The position numbers were made by a program, and so were the translations under genes. Shown piece after piece: positions 6,299-14,837 of a stretch of DNA of 32,661 nt. This DNA is from a virus. The notes below the pieces were generated by a model. The model ran no database searches. It saw only the letters and a list, made by a program, of their open reading frames with translations, and was not told where the DNA came from. Within the stretch, counting starts at the first letter, position 1. Every line of letters starts with the position of its first letter. Location: positions 1 to 32,661 of the IMG/VR virus record IMGVR_UViG_3300009320_000075; one strand, 5' to 3'.

Positions 6299-6482
6299 AT
6301 GTATAAAGATGATATTATTGAGTTATGTGAATTAAATGATTATATACAAAAAAGCAATAGAGAATTTTCATATTGATGAAAAACAGTTATTTGCATCATT
6401 GGTCGCTATTTGGGAAAATAGACGATTCATTGATCAAAAGGATTTAGATAATTTGAAATTTTTTGAAAATAAGGGACTATGA
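6299..6482 (+). pseudogene. Small gene split by a frameshift in an A6 run
   Basis: The ATG at 6299, preceded by a GGAG Shine-Dalgarno-like sequence, opens MYKDDIIELCELNDYIQK and then hits TGA at 6374. The +1 frame from 6336 continues KAIENFHIDEKQLFASLVAI...FENKGL to TGA 6480-6482, overlapping the next ATG. Removing one A from the A6 run at 6347-6355 fuses both into a natural 60-residue protein. The 6336 ATG could alternatively start a 48-residue product. Confidence 0.5.
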
Positions 6483-6748
6483 AAAGTATAATTGAAGAAA
6501 AACTGTTTCTATGTGAATGCCACGCTGAAGCATTGAATATCATGTATTATAAAGAGGATATATGTGAAGGATTTGATTTCACTATGTTTAAGTGTTATAA
6601 TCATAACATCGGACTTTGGGAAAGAATCAAAGCGGCGTTTAGGATCATAACGAAAGGTAGAACTCAGTTTGATGAAATCTGTTTTGGAAGAAAAACAGCT
6701 GAAGAAATAATTGAATTTATGAGTTCAAAATTAAAATCAAATCAATGA
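6479..6748 (+). CDS. Conserved phage hypothetical protein, 89 aa
   Basis: The ATG overlaps the upstream stop (ATGA) and the stop overlaps the next gene's ATG. Near the N-terminus is FLCECHAEAL, and the centre has GLWERIKAAFRIITKG, a layout I associate with small uncharacterised phage proteins (CxC, then LWxRIKxAF). No function is known. Confidence 0.75.
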   Translation: MKSIIEEKLFLCECHAEALNIMYYKEDICEGFDFTMFKCYNHNIGLWERIKAAFRIITKGRTQFDEICFGRKTAEEIIEFMSSKLKSNQ

Positions 6749-7752
6749 AATTAAAGAAGAAATATTGCGTGGGATGTCATTTTATGTTTTACGAGGCGGA
6801 GATGCTAGAAGAATATGTTGATGGACTTCTAAATATGCTAACCGACATCGAAAATCCAGAAAATATTACGTTTGATATATGTTGGAATACCTCCGAATAT
6901 TTTGAGAAAATGATGTTCTCAAAAGAGCATTATATAACTAGTAAGTATATTGAACAGATTGAGCGATTAGAACAAACTGGGTGTAACATAAAAGAGAATT
7001 TCAAAACGAATGATGATCCAGTTTATAACATCCCAAGTTATCGTAGAGATCTGAATAACAATTATGCAAATGAAGTAGATTATGTAATCTGGGGCGAATC
7101 TGATAGTTGCGCGCCAGCACAAACATTTCAAATTATAGAGCAAATAGACGAAAATGTTAGCACAAAGAAACATATAATAAGCTTTTCTTACCGCAAAATG
7201 TGGGGTGAGGACTGGAAAATAATGGAACATCCAAAATTTACAAATGAAATATTCCAAGATACAAAAGAATGGACACTGCACAATGAAGCAAGCGAGAAGT
7301 GTACAATGTCGATCCAGCGGATGAACGAAATCAATAATGAATATATAGATGATCTTGATGTACGAATATTTAAGGAACCAAAATTCGACGGTAGTTTTCC
7401 AGTAATTAGTTCCGAACTAATAAAAAGTGGGGTACAACTACCTCTTTCTCTACTATTATGTGGAGAGGATACCGCATTTGCACAAAATGCTAAAAGAATA
7501 ATGGGAGATAATTATGTTCAGTATCATGTGAGCAATATATTGAGAGTGCATAATCGACGCAATCCCAGAAAAAGAAATTATATAGTTGATGAAGATAATC
7601 CGTGTGGATTTTGTGGGATTGACGATAAAGGCAATTGGTGGAAAGTTATTGAAACAATGAGTAAAGAGAATTTAGCTAATATAGATGATCCAAATTTCAA
7701 ATTTCATACATACGATGACTATTTTAAGAAGATAGAAAATGAAGAAAAATGA
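6745..7752 (+). CDS. GT-A-like glycosyltransferase
   Basis: 335 residues. The N-terminal half begins KKYCVGCHFMFYEAEMLEEY and contains VDYVIWGESDSCAPAQ near residue 115, whose ESDS resembles the metal/nucleotide-sugar binding DxD of GT-A folds. Further on are LLLCGEDTAFAQNA and a Cys-rich PCGFCG near 290. It looks like phage-encoded GT2-like transferases; donor and acceptor are unknown. It overlaps both neighbours by a few bases and opens the sugar-metabolism block. Confidence 0.55.
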   Translation: MKLKKKYCVGCHFMFYEAEMLEEYVDGLLNMLTDIENPENITFDICWNTSEYFEKMMFSKEHYITSKYIEQIERLEQTGCNIKENFKTNDDPVYNIPSYRRDLNNNYANEVDYVIWGESDSCAPAQTFQIIEQIDENVSTKKHIISFSYRKMWGEDWKIMEHPKFTNEIFQDTKEWTLHNEASEKCTMSIQRMNEINNEYIDDLDVRIFKEPKFDGSFPVISSELIKSGVQLPLSLLLCGEDTAFAQNAKRIMGDNYVQYHVSNILRVHNRRNPRKRNYIVDEDNPCGFCGIDDKGNWWKVIETMSKENLANIDDPNFKFHTYDDYFKKIENEEK

Positions 7753-8224
7753 TAAAATTAATTTTATAGAGGATATAAATGATCCGAGAATAACTCCAGA
7801 GAGAAAGGTTGCAATAGAAAAACATATAGCATTACATAAAAAATGCAGACAAATTTCAAGAGAATTATTAAATAATAATGATAATTGTAAGAAAGAGCAT
7901 CATGATCTTGGAATACCATGGTACGAGGATCCAATTATAGAAAAATATTCTCCAAATCCTTATGAACTTAATAATGATGAGTGGAATGAAATTAAAAAAA
8001 TCCATGGATTATTAGTTCGTAGATTAAATGGATTTATAGAGGGAGGAGGAGAATATGTTTTGGGAGCAATGATTGAATGTTATATAAAAAATGTTGGTAA
8101 AGAACCAATCGTTGATTATTTTGAACAGTTTAGTTTACATGGAAAATATTATGTGAGAATAGTAATGGATAGTGTATTATATAGATTATTACAATATCCA
8201 TGTGGTGTATACCATGATGAATAA
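7739..8224 (+). CDS. Hypothetical protein, 161 aa
   Basis: The start overlaps the end of the preceding glycosyltransferase gene by 14 nt, implying coupled translation. The protein is mostly helical, with a Gly-rich turn GFIEGGGEYVLGAMI near residue 105, and has no signal or membrane segment. It could be an accessory of the glycosyltransferase, but no family is recognised. Confidence 0.75.
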   Translation: MKKNDKINFIEDINDPRITPERKVAIEKHIALHKKCRQISRELLNNNDNCKKEHHDLGIPWYEDPIIEKYSPNPYELNNDEWNEIKKIHGLLVRRLNGFIEGGGEYVLGAMIECYIKNVGKEPIVDYFEQFSLHGKYYVRIVMDSVLYRLLQYPCGVYHDE

Positions 8225-8242
8225 AAAGACAACGCAAAATAA

Positions 8243-8329
8243 TATACAAATCGACAAAAAGATAATCAGCGTCAAAAAGAAATTGAAGAACATTTTCCAG
8301 GATGTAAATTTATAAGAATAAAACAATAA
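8243..8329 (+). pseudogene. C-terminal remnant of a phage endonuclease-like protein
   Basis: A start-less frame ends NQRQKEIEEHFPGCKFIRIK, resembling the RQ-x-x-IE-x-x-x-GCKFIRI motif near the C-terminus of several phage and viral endonuclease or BRO-associated proteins. Nothing upstream encodes the rest, so a deletion is likely. A competing 32-residue frame at 8217-8315 looks spurious. Confidence 0.35.
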
Positions 8330-8344
8330 AATAATAAAAACATT

Positions 8345-8698
8345 ATGATAGCACAAACAATAGCAGAAATTGCTGATAGATACTCAATTTGCTTACTAAA
8401 GCAAGAAAGAACTGACTTAAATGTGGATGATGAACTAGCTTATTATAAAGAGGAACTAGACCAATATCCAGATGTATGGCTTGCAGTTACAATGTTAAAA
8501 ATTATAAATGGAAATATATGGTCTCTTGAGTCTGATCTACGATTAGGAAAAGAAGGCGAACTTGGTTTGGAAGAAATCGGAAAACGCGCCATTCAAATTC
8601 GTGATTATAATAAGGAACGAATCAACATTAAAAACCGAATCAATAAAAAACATAAGCAAGGATTTCAAGAAATGAAAAGAGACCATGCAAGCGAATAG
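8345..8698 (+). CDS. Conserved hypothetical protein, 117 aa
   Basis: The N-terminus, IAEIADRYSICLLKQERTDL, is followed by WSLESDLRLGKEGELGLEEIG and a basic tail. This matches a conserved small-protein type I have seen near phage sugar/LPS-like genes; its biochemical role is not known. The gene ends two bases before promoter P4. Confidence 0.8.
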   Translation: MIAQTIAEIADRYSICLLKQERTDLNVDDELAYYKEELDQYPDVWLAVTMLKIINGNIWSLESDLRLGKEGELGLEEIGKRAIQIRDYNKERINIKNRINKKHKQGFQEMKRDHASE

Positions 8699-8699
8699 C

Positions 8700-8730
8700 T
8701 TGTATTATTCATAGAATTTTTGTATATTCG
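8700..8730 (+). promoter_or_regulatory. Bacteroidota-type promoter P4
   Basis: TTG 8700-8702, N20, TATATTCG 8723-8730. It sits 21 nt before the ATG at 8752 and would drive the next part of the sugar block. The dyad seen in other copies is degenerate here (CTTG-N7-CATA). Confidence 0.7.
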
Positions 8731-8751
8731 TATAAAATAGGATACTAAATC

Positions 8752-9108
8752 ATGGAATTAACGGCATATTGCTTTGCAACAGAACAAAAGAGGGTTCCAT
8801 TTCATGGAAAACCAATACTTGAACAAACGAAGAATGGTGGATTTATAATAAGAGGAATTGATTCCGATGGCAATAAAATGTGTGCTATTATATCAAAAAT
8901 AAACGCTCACAAAGCTGTCAGATTGGGTTTGGTGGTTGATACAATCAACATCAAAGGAAAAGTGAAAAAGCATGAATTTATGGTCAATCACGGTGATAGC
9001 ATAAATGATGTTATAATTAAAATTCATAATATACTTTATGAGTATGGAATATCAATTGATCACGATGATGGAATATATATAGTGACTAAAAGCATAAATG
9101 AATTTTAA
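8752..9108 (+). CDS. Hypothetical protein, 118 aa
   Basis: The first gene after promoter P4. It begins MELTAYCFATEQKRVPFHG and ends DDGIYIVTKSINEF, probably a small alpha/beta protein without export signals. No family is recognised. Confidence 0.75.
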   Translation: MELTAYCFATEQKRVPFHGKPILEQTKNGGFIIRGIDSDGNKMCAIISKINAHKAVRLGLVVDTINIKGKVKKHEFMVNHGDSINDVIIKIHNILYEYGISIDHDDGIYIVTKSINEF

Positions 9109-9146
9109 TAAGAATGAAACATAGTAACAATCAACGAATAAATAGA

Positions 9147-10064
9147 ATGAAAAAGATACTAATAACTGGCGGTTCTGGCACAATCGGAACATCATTCATT
9201 AAAGAATACTATGATGAATATGAGTTCTATAATGTTAGCAGGAATGGTGGTAATATTACAAAATTACAACAAGATTATCCAAAAGTAACTAGTTTTGTAT
9301 GTGATATACTAAATTTGGAATCATTGATAAATATTTTTGAAAAAGTCAAACCAGATATTGTCATACATACAGCAGCACTAAAACATATTAATATAGCTGA
9401 AGAGAATCCATCTCAAGCATCTGAAATTAATATCGCTGGAAGTCTCAATGTCATAAAAGCAAGCATAAGAGCTGTGGTACCAATAACAGTTGGCATAAGC
9501 ACAGATAAAGCATGTAACCCATCGTCATTATATGGATATACCAAAAGTATAATGGAACGTATGTTCATGGAAAATCACAATGAAAAAACTAAATTTGTCT
9601 GTGTACGGTTTGCAAATATAGCCGGAAGCAGTGGTTCAGTGATTCCAATATGGAAGGAACGAGCAAAAAGAGGCGAACCATTACAATTAACTGATCCATA
9701 TATGAATCGGTTAATGTTTTCAAAAAGAGATGCTGTCCATCTAATTCGGCACGCTATCGATGATGCTGTAAATCATAATAAAGTATCATTTATTTTATGT
9801 CAAAGGATGAATAGTGTAAATATGTTTGACTTGGCTAAAATGATTTCAGATGACATTAAAATAATTGGTAAAAGATCAGGTGAGAGATTAAATGAAACAT
9901 TAATAAGTGATTGTGAATTGCCATATACATCAAGCGTATATGAATATGTATATATATTTCCTGAAAAAACTGGTGTTAGAAATCTACAAGAAGAATTATC
10001 ATCAGCGACGGCAGAAAAATTAAATTCAACTGAACTAAAAAAGCTGATATCGCAATGCGAATAA
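9147..10064 (+). CDS. SDR sugar-nucleotide epimerase/dehydratase, CapD/PseB-like
   Basis: An extended short-chain dehydrogenase acting on nucleotide sugars. It has the Rossmann motif ITGGSGTIG at residues 6-14, VIHTAALKH, and STDKACNPSSLYGYTK with the catalytic YxxxK. It also has RFANIAGSSGSVIPIWKER followed by the LTDPYMNRLMFS stretch typical of UDP-GlcNAc 4,6-dehydratase/CapD-FlaA1 relatives. I choose the ATG at 9147; an in-frame ATG at 9114 would add 11 polar residues. The stop overlaps the next glycosyltransferase gene, implying a joint pathway. Confidence 0.8.
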   Translation: MKKILITGGSGTIGTSFIKEYYDEYEFYNVSRNGGNITKLQQDYPKVTSFVCDILNLESLINIFEKVKPDIVIHTAALKHINIAEENPSQASEINIAGSLNVIKASIRAVVPITVGISTDKACNPSSLYGYTKSIMERMFMENHNEKTKFVCVRFANIAGSSGSVIPIWKERAKRGEPLQLTDPYMNRLMFSKRDAVHLIRHAIDDAVNHNKVSFILCQRMNSVNMFDLAKMISDDIKIIGKRSGERLNETLISDCELPYTSSVYEYVYIFPEKTGVRNLQEELSSATAEKLNSTELKKLISQCE

Positions 10065-11008
10065 CTTGGTTAACTGAAGGAGATTGGACTGGTAAAATAC
10101 CACGTAACCACCGAAATATGCGTAATGATGCTGCGTGGATGTGTATTTTGGATGCAGAGCACCAACCGTTGTTTGGACAGTGGAACGATCAAAGATATGA
10201 TTTGGCAATAATTACATTACCAAAGAATAATTTGGGGCATTTTGTACAAAATAATATTGAAATTATTGATCTTGTTAGAGAAAAACTAGCAACAAAAGTC
10301 GCGGTCATGCAAGAAGGACCGTCGGAATATTGGCAGGATTATAAATTAGAAGAACAAGTATGGTTTCTAAACCAATTATTAGCAACAGATTTCATATTGT
10401 GCCATAATAAATATGATAAGGTATACTATGAAGGATTATTTCCCAATAAAGGAGTACATGTATTAATAACATTGATGATAGATGATCAGATCAATGATTT
10501 ACCAAAGGTTGAGCGTGAAAATGTAATAATTGGCGGCAATATGTGCTCATGGTATGGAGGCGCGCATAGTTTTTTGGTAGCGTCTGAATTAGAAATACCA
10601 ATATTCGCTCCATCGATGGGCAGGCGAATTCCACATGAAGAGCAACTTGGAATAAATCATTTACCATATGTGGATTGGTTGGGCTGGATGCATAAATTAA
10701 ATGAGTTCAAATATGCCATTCATCTTATGCCGACAATAGCAGCGGGCACATTTAGCTTAAACGCCGCGGCACTTTCTCTACCATGTATCTCAAATGAAAA
10801 AATAGATACTCAAAGACTGTGTTTTCCAGAATTAAGCGTTGATGTGAATGATGTTGGAAAAGCAAAGAAATTATTACTTAGATTACGAGATGATAAAGAC
10901 TTTTATAATCATTGTTCAGTTGAAGCAAAAATCAACTATGATAAACACTTCTCAGAAAAAGTTTTTATGAAATATATGAATAAAATATTAAAAGAAGAAT
11001 TGTCATGA
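10055..11008 (+). CDS. GT-B-like glycosyltransferase (group 1 type)
   Basis: 317 residues, overlapping the SDR gene by 10 nt. The C-terminal half has the layout of a GT-B nucleotide-sugar domain: IIGGNMCSWYGGAHSFLVA, a HLMPTIAAGTFSLNAAALSLP loop equivalent to the donor-binding E-x7-E region, and a VDVNDVGKAKKLLLRLRDD tail helix typical of glycosyltransferase family 4. The substrate is unknown; the adjacent dehydratase suggests a modified amino or deoxy sugar. Confidence 0.65.
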   Translation: MRITWLTEGDWTGKIPRNHRNMRNDAAWMCILDAEHQPLFGQWNDQRYDLAIITLPKNNLGHFVQNNIEIIDLVREKLATKVAVMQEGPSEYWQDYKLEEQVWFLNQLLATDFILCHNKYDKVYYEGLFPNKGVHVLITLMIDDQINDLPKVERENVIIGGNMCSWYGGAHSFLVASELEIPIFAPSMGRRIPHEEQLGINHLPYVDWLGWMHKLNEFKYAIHLMPTIAAGTFSLNAAALSLPCISNEKIDTQRLCFPELSVDVNDVGKAKKLLLRLRDDKDFYNHCSVEAKINYDKHFSEKVFMKYMNKILKEELS

Positions 11009-11181
11009 AAATAAAAGCACAAGAAGCGGTTGAAATACTCAAACAATATGCAGAAGAAAGTGGGGTACTATTAAGAAGTACAAGTGATCTAAGTCCATTG
11101 GAACAATGGTTAACGTTAAAACTCATATCATGTAACGAAAGAAACAAGGGAATAAAAACAACTATAGAAGAAAGTAAGTGA
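11005..11181 (+). CDS. Small hypothetical protein, 58 aa
   Basis: The ATG overlaps the preceding stop (ATGA) and the TGA overlaps the following GTG start. The protein is helical and charged, with SPLEQWLTLK in the middle. Unrecognised. Its tight overlaps on both sides make it credible. Confidence 0.65.
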   Translation: MKIKAQEAVEILKQYAEESGVLLRSTSDLSPLEQWLTLKLISCNERNKGIKTTIEESK

Positions 11182-11936
11182 AAAATATAAAATCAAATTT
11201 AATAGCAATATTTGTAGGGTTATTGATCGGAGCTATTGTATCAATAACTATATACTTTAGTATGCGAAATAATTACAATGAATTAGAAAATCTATATTCA
11301 GCCGTTAATGATACATTGGTGATTACTCGAAATGATCTGAACCAAGAAGTATCAAAAACATCTGTACTTGAAGCAAGAAATGAAAAGACAATTCTTGAAT
11401 TACAAACAAAAGATAAAAGTATCATACACCTACAAAATGTAATAAGAAATGAAAAATCAATTAACAAAGAATTAAGAACTGCAATTATACTATCAAATGG
11501 AATCATAGCATCATACCAGGATTCATTACAAAATACAATAACTGGATATGAAAGCATAATAGATAGTCTTGGTAATGTTGTAGAATATCCAATATATAAT
11601 CGGGATATTGATATGTTTAATGATTGGGTAACAGGACATGTAAAACTAGGCTATTCATTATTTGATATAAACATACAAACAAAAAGTGAATATGAAATCA
11701 TTATAGGAAGAGAAAGAAAAAACATATTCAAAAAATATAAATCATATGCTCAAGTAACAAATCTCAATCCATATGATTATACTGAAACGGTGCGAGTATA
11801 TAGTAAAACAGAACCAAAGAAAGATAGATTTAACATTAGTATATTCGTTGGAGGTGGAATTGGATACCACAAATCAGCGTTTATTTTGACTCCAATGCTT
11901 GGTATTGGTGTTGGTTATAGATTATTAAGTTTTTAA
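11178..11936 (+). CDS. Membrane-anchored coiled-coil protein, spanin-like candidate
   Basis: It starts with GTG overlapping the previous stop (GTGA). Residues 7-28 are one transmembrane helix. Residues 30-130 form a long coiled coil. The C-terminus (SIFVGGGIGYHKSAFIL...GIGVGYRLLSF) is glycine-rich and ends in an aromatic residue like outer-membrane beta strands. A single protein spanning inner membrane, periplasm and outer membrane would fit a unimolecular spanin, and similar proteins are common in Bacteroidota phages. The endolysin lies 6.7 kb away. It could instead be a structural or envelope-remodelling protein. Confidence 0.6.
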   Translation: MKNIKSNLIAIFVGLLIGAIVSITIYFSMRNNYNELENLYSAVNDTLVITRNDLNQEVSKTSVLEARNEKTILELQTKDKSIIHLQNVIRNEKSINKELRTAIILSNGIIASYQDSLQNTITGYESIIDSLGNVVEYPIYNRDIDMFNDWVTGHVKLGYSLFDINIQTKSEYEIIIGRERKNIFKKYKSYAQVTNLNPYDYTETVRVYSKTEPKKDRFNISIFVGGGIGYHKSAFILTPMLGIGVGYRLLSF

Positions 11937-11939
11937 GTT

Positions 11940-12188
11940 ATGAAAACATCGTACAGAAATTTTAGACTCTCTAGAAATAAAAATATAGAATTCCAGATTG
12001 AATTTAGTTGGATATGTTATAATTTAGCGGATGAGTGGTTCCGTTTTGGAATAGAAACCAAATCAAAACAGGATCATGGCGGATTATATTTCGATTTTTG
12101 TTTGATGAAAATATTTGCAATTATGATTGCATACTACGATCAACGTCATTGGGATTATGATAATGATTGTTGGAAAAAATACAACTGA
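11940..12188 (+). CDS. Conserved phage hypothetical protein, 82 aa
   Basis: A small aromatic-rich protein with KQDHGGLYFDFCLMKIF and ending YYDQRHWDYDNDCWKKY. The DHxGxxF...RHWDYxNxxW layout occurs in uncharacterised phage proteins. It starts three bases after the upstream stop. Confidence 0.75.
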   Translation: MKTSYRNFRLSRNKNIEFQIEFSWICYNLADEWFRFGIETKSKQDHGGLYFDFCLMKIFAIMIAYYDQRHWDYDNDCWKKYN

Positions 12189-12189
12189 T

Positions 12190-12798
12190 ATGAAAGCATG
12201 GATGGACCAAAAAGAAATTGATTTTGTAATTAATTATCTAAAACAAACCCCAGAAGCCACAATGTTAGAGTGGGGATCAGGTGGATCAACTATAGAGTTT
12301 TCAAATTATGTAAAATACTACCATAGCATTGAGCATAATTTAGATTGGTATGTTGATGTGAGAAAAGAGCTTGTTAATAAAAATATAGAGAATGTAGGAC
12401 ACTATCTATCATGTCATCCAAAAGGAAGAGCAGAAGTATATGCTGAATTTTTTGATAAGTGGGAACAATATTTGATTGAAGTTTCGCAAGAAGAAAATAA
12501 TAATATAATTGGATTAACTGATTATTATGATGTAAAAGACCGATTCATATGGAAAAACTATATTGATTTTATTGATAGATTTAAATCTATTAATTTTGAT
12601 TTTATATTTATAGACGGCCGATCAAGACCAAATTGTGCAAAGAAAGCATTAAAATACATTAATAAGGACTCAGTGGTATTTATCCATGATTATTTTAAAA
12701 GACCACAATATCATGTCGTAGAACAAGATTATGAAATTATTGGTGGAGTAGAAGATACATTACAAACAATAGTTGCATTAAAACCAAAAAGTAAATGA
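12190..12798 (+). CDS. FkbM-like SAM-dependent methyltransferase
   Basis: I start at ATG 12190, directly after the upstream stop; an upstream in-frame ATG at 12127 would overlap that gene heavily. Motif I reads MLEWGSGGST, followed by YHSIEHN (acidic end of strand 2). FDFIFIDGRSRPNCAKKAL and VVFIHDYF mark the later Rossmann strands. Sugar or small-molecule O-methylation is likely given the neighbouring glycosyltransferases. Its stop overlaps the phosphoesterase start. Confidence 0.65.
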   Translation: MKAWMDQKEIDFVINYLKQTPEATMLEWGSGGSTIEFSNYVKYYHSIEHNLDWYVDVRKELVNKNIENVGHYLSCHPKGRAEVYAEFFDKWEQYLIEVSQEENNNIIGLTDYYDVKDRFIWKNYIDFIDRFKSINFDFIFIDGRSRPNCAKKALKYINKDSVVFIHDYFKRPQYHVVEQDYEIIGGVEDTLQTIVALKPKSK

Positions 12799-13487
12799 TT
12801 ATTTCGTTAATTTCTGATTCACACTCCAAGCATAAACAAATCACTGATGATCTCCTCGGAGGAGATTTGATCATTCATGCTGGTGATATATCTTCAATGG
12901 GATATACTCACGAGATTCAGAATTTCTGTGATTGGTATAGTAAGTTAAATTATGATACTAAAATATTTATAGCTGGTAATCATGATTTTGGTTTTCAGGA
13001 TAAACCGATAGAAATGAAATATTTATTGGCATTATATCCAGAAATATATTATCTACAAGATGACTTATTCTTGTTAGGTGAAGATAAAGATGATTATCGA
13101 GATAGACCAAAAGTTTGGGGCACTCCTTGGCAACCGAGATTCTGTAGTTGGGCATTTAATGTTGATCGAGGCGCTGATATAAAACAACATTGGGATAAAA
13201 TTCCAATCAATACAGATATTCTTATAACACATGGACCTCCATTTGGTACACTAGATAAAGTTATTGGTAGAACTGAAAGTTTGGGATGTGAAGAATTAGC
13301 AAAACGAATTCGTGAAATCAAACCAAAAATACATGTATTTGGACATATTCACACTGGATATGGATATAAGTTTGATGGAAATACTCATTATATAAATGCA
13401 TCAATATTAAATGAACAATATAAATATACACAAAAACCATTAACAATTGATTGGAACCCAATCACAAATCAACTAAAATTTATATGA
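12795..13487 (+). CDS. Calcineurin-like metallophosphoesterase 1
   Basis: All five blocks of the binuclear metallophosphoesterase fold are present: DSH at residues 8-10, HAGDIS with D31, GNHD at 61-64, ITHGPP and FGHIHTGYG. The length of 230 residues and the motif spellings resemble the UPF0046/MPPED type. The substrate could be a phosphodiester or nucleotide. It is followed by a second, different phosphoesterase with a 4-nt overlap. Confidence 0.88.
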   Translation: MIISLISDSHSKHKQITDDLLGGDLIIHAGDISSMGYTHEIQNFCDWYSKLNYDTKIFIAGNHDFGFQDKPIEMKYLLALYPEIYYLQDDLFLLGEDKDDYRDRPKVWGTPWQPRFCSWAFNVDRGADIKQHWDKIPINTDILITHGPPFGTLDKVIGRTESLGCEELAKRIREIKPKIHVFGHIHTGYGYKFDGNTHYINASILNEQYKYTQKPLTIDWNPITNQLKFI

Positions 13488-14128
13488 AACTAAAAATAGA
13501 TACACCAGATAAACTATTCTTTACATCTGATACTCATTTTGGACATAAAAATATTATATCACTTAATAATCGACCTTTTGCTGATATGCGAGAACACGAT
13601 GAAGTTCTTATTAGTAATTGGAATGAAGTAATTCCAGAAGATAGTATAGTAATCCATCAAGGCGATTTTTTTATGGGCGTACGATCCGAAAAAATAAAGT
13701 GGGTTCTAGAATCATTAAATTTTGGTGTGATGTATCTAACCAAAGGTAACCATGAAAAAGATATAATGAAAAAAGCGTGGGTAAGAGACTATTTTGAACA
13801 AATTGCTGATAGAATAGAACTTGAAATTGATAAAATCACAGTTGTCGCTGATCACTTCCCGATGCTAAGTTGGAATAAAAGCTGTTATGGCTCTTATCAC
13901 ACGTTTGGTCATGTACATGGAAACTTGATTCATCCAAGCGATAGAGCATATAATGTTGGAGTTGATACAAATGATTATCGACCGATATCATATTATGATT
14001 TAATGGAAAAATTTAGAGAAAAACAGGGAATCACACTAAAAGATATAATCAAATCAGAAATAAAGAAATGTAGAAAAGATCCTGCATACTTTATGAATAA
14101 ATACTGTTATATCCAGCATCCAGAATGA
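13484..14128 (+). CDS. Calcineurin-like metallophosphoesterase 2
   Basis: I start at ATG 13484, which overlaps the previous stop (ATGA). It has DTHFGH at 16-21, HQGDFFMG, KGNHE, ADHFPM and FGHVHG, the complete metal-binding set. This version resembles compact phage-type phosphoesterases (DTHFGH...NWN...GNHE) and is not a recent duplicate of its neighbour, since the sequences differ throughout. The substrate is unknown. Confidence 0.88.
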   Translation: MKLKIDTPDKLFFTSDTHFGHKNIISLNNRPFADMREHDEVLISNWNEVIPEDSIVIHQGDFFMGVRSEKIKWVLESLNFGVMYLTKGNHEKDIMKKAWVRDYFEQIADRIELEIDKITVVADHFPMLSWNKSCYGSYHTFGHVHGNLIHPSDRAYNVGVDTNDYRPISYYDLMEKFREKQGITLKDIIKSEIKKCRKDPAYFMNKYCYIQHPE

Positions 14129-14634
14129 TTGAATTTTGCGAAATAATTAGGAACGTATCTAAATATACTGAAAATCAAATTGATGGTAGATATACTGGCA
14201 ATGCATCAATGTGTGGATATTCTCATGATATGCTTATAACAAGGAGCAATATACCAAAAGATGCATTACAACCAAGTGATTTTGTTGTTTCAACATCAAG
14301 TTTGGCTAGCATTGATACACCAGTTCATGTTGGAATATATAAAGAGTTTCCTGATATTAACTATATAATTCACGGACATGCTTATTTGAGTATGATACTA
14401 TCAGAAATACCACATTTGCAATTAATACAAATAACTAAAAAGAAATATAATCATGGTAGTACTAAAGTGATAGAAGAAATAAAAAAACTATCAAAATATA
14501 CAGTTGATTCTGGCGTGTCCAGTTTCTTTATGATCAATCTTAAAAGACATGGATTTATAATAGGAACAAATAATGTCGGACTTATGAAATTAATGTTTGA
14601 TAGAAAAGTAGTAACATTTAGTGAAATCAAATAG
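14125..14634 (+). CDS. Class II aldolase/adducin-like protein
   Basis: 169 residues. TPVHVGIYKEFPDINYIIHG matches the core of class II (zinc) aldolases, with the HxH pair in IHGHA and a third candidate ligand in LKRHGFIIG. The family cleaves or isomerises phosphorylated sugars such as fuculose 1-phosphate. The usual catalytic Glu before TP-x-H appears as Asp (SIDTP), so activity is uncertain. It overlaps phosphoesterase 2 by 4 nt, suggesting coordinated sugar-phosphate chemistry. Confidence 0.65.
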   Translation: MIEFCEIIRNVSKYTENQIDGRYTGNASMCGYSHDMLITRSNIPKDALQPSDFVVSTSSLASIDTPVHVGIYKEFPDINYIIHGHAYLSMILSEIPHLQLIQITKKKYNHGSTKVIEEIKKLSKYTVDSGVSSFFMINLKRHGFIIGTNNVGLMKLMFDRKVVTFSEIK

Positions 14635-14654
14635 TGTGAGAAAAGAAATAACCA

Positions 14655-14837
14655 ATGAAAGATAAAAATAATCTAGCAGTAAAAATATGGAATAAACCTC
14701 CAAATCTCAAAGGATTAATAGACCAAGATATATTAGACAGATTCAAAAAATCTAATGTATTTTGGGGAGATATCATAAATGCTCAATTAATCAAAACTAA
14801 TAAAGAGCTTGTAGCAGAATTAAAGAAACAGAATTAA
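14655..14837 (+). CDS. Small hypothetical protein, 60 aa
   Basis: A short, mostly helical charged protein (PPNLKGLIDQDILDRFKKSN). It follows the aldolase-like gene after 20 nt. No family is recognised. Confidence 0.6.
   Translation: MKDKNNLAVKIWNKPPNLKGLIDQDILDRFKKSNVFWGDIINAQLIKTNKELVAELKKQN

Noticed and set aside
8217-8315. 32-residue ORF following the 161-aa gene
   Set aside because: It is Lys-rich and low in information, and the overlapping frame carries a recognisable endonuclease-type tail, so this frame is probably spurious.
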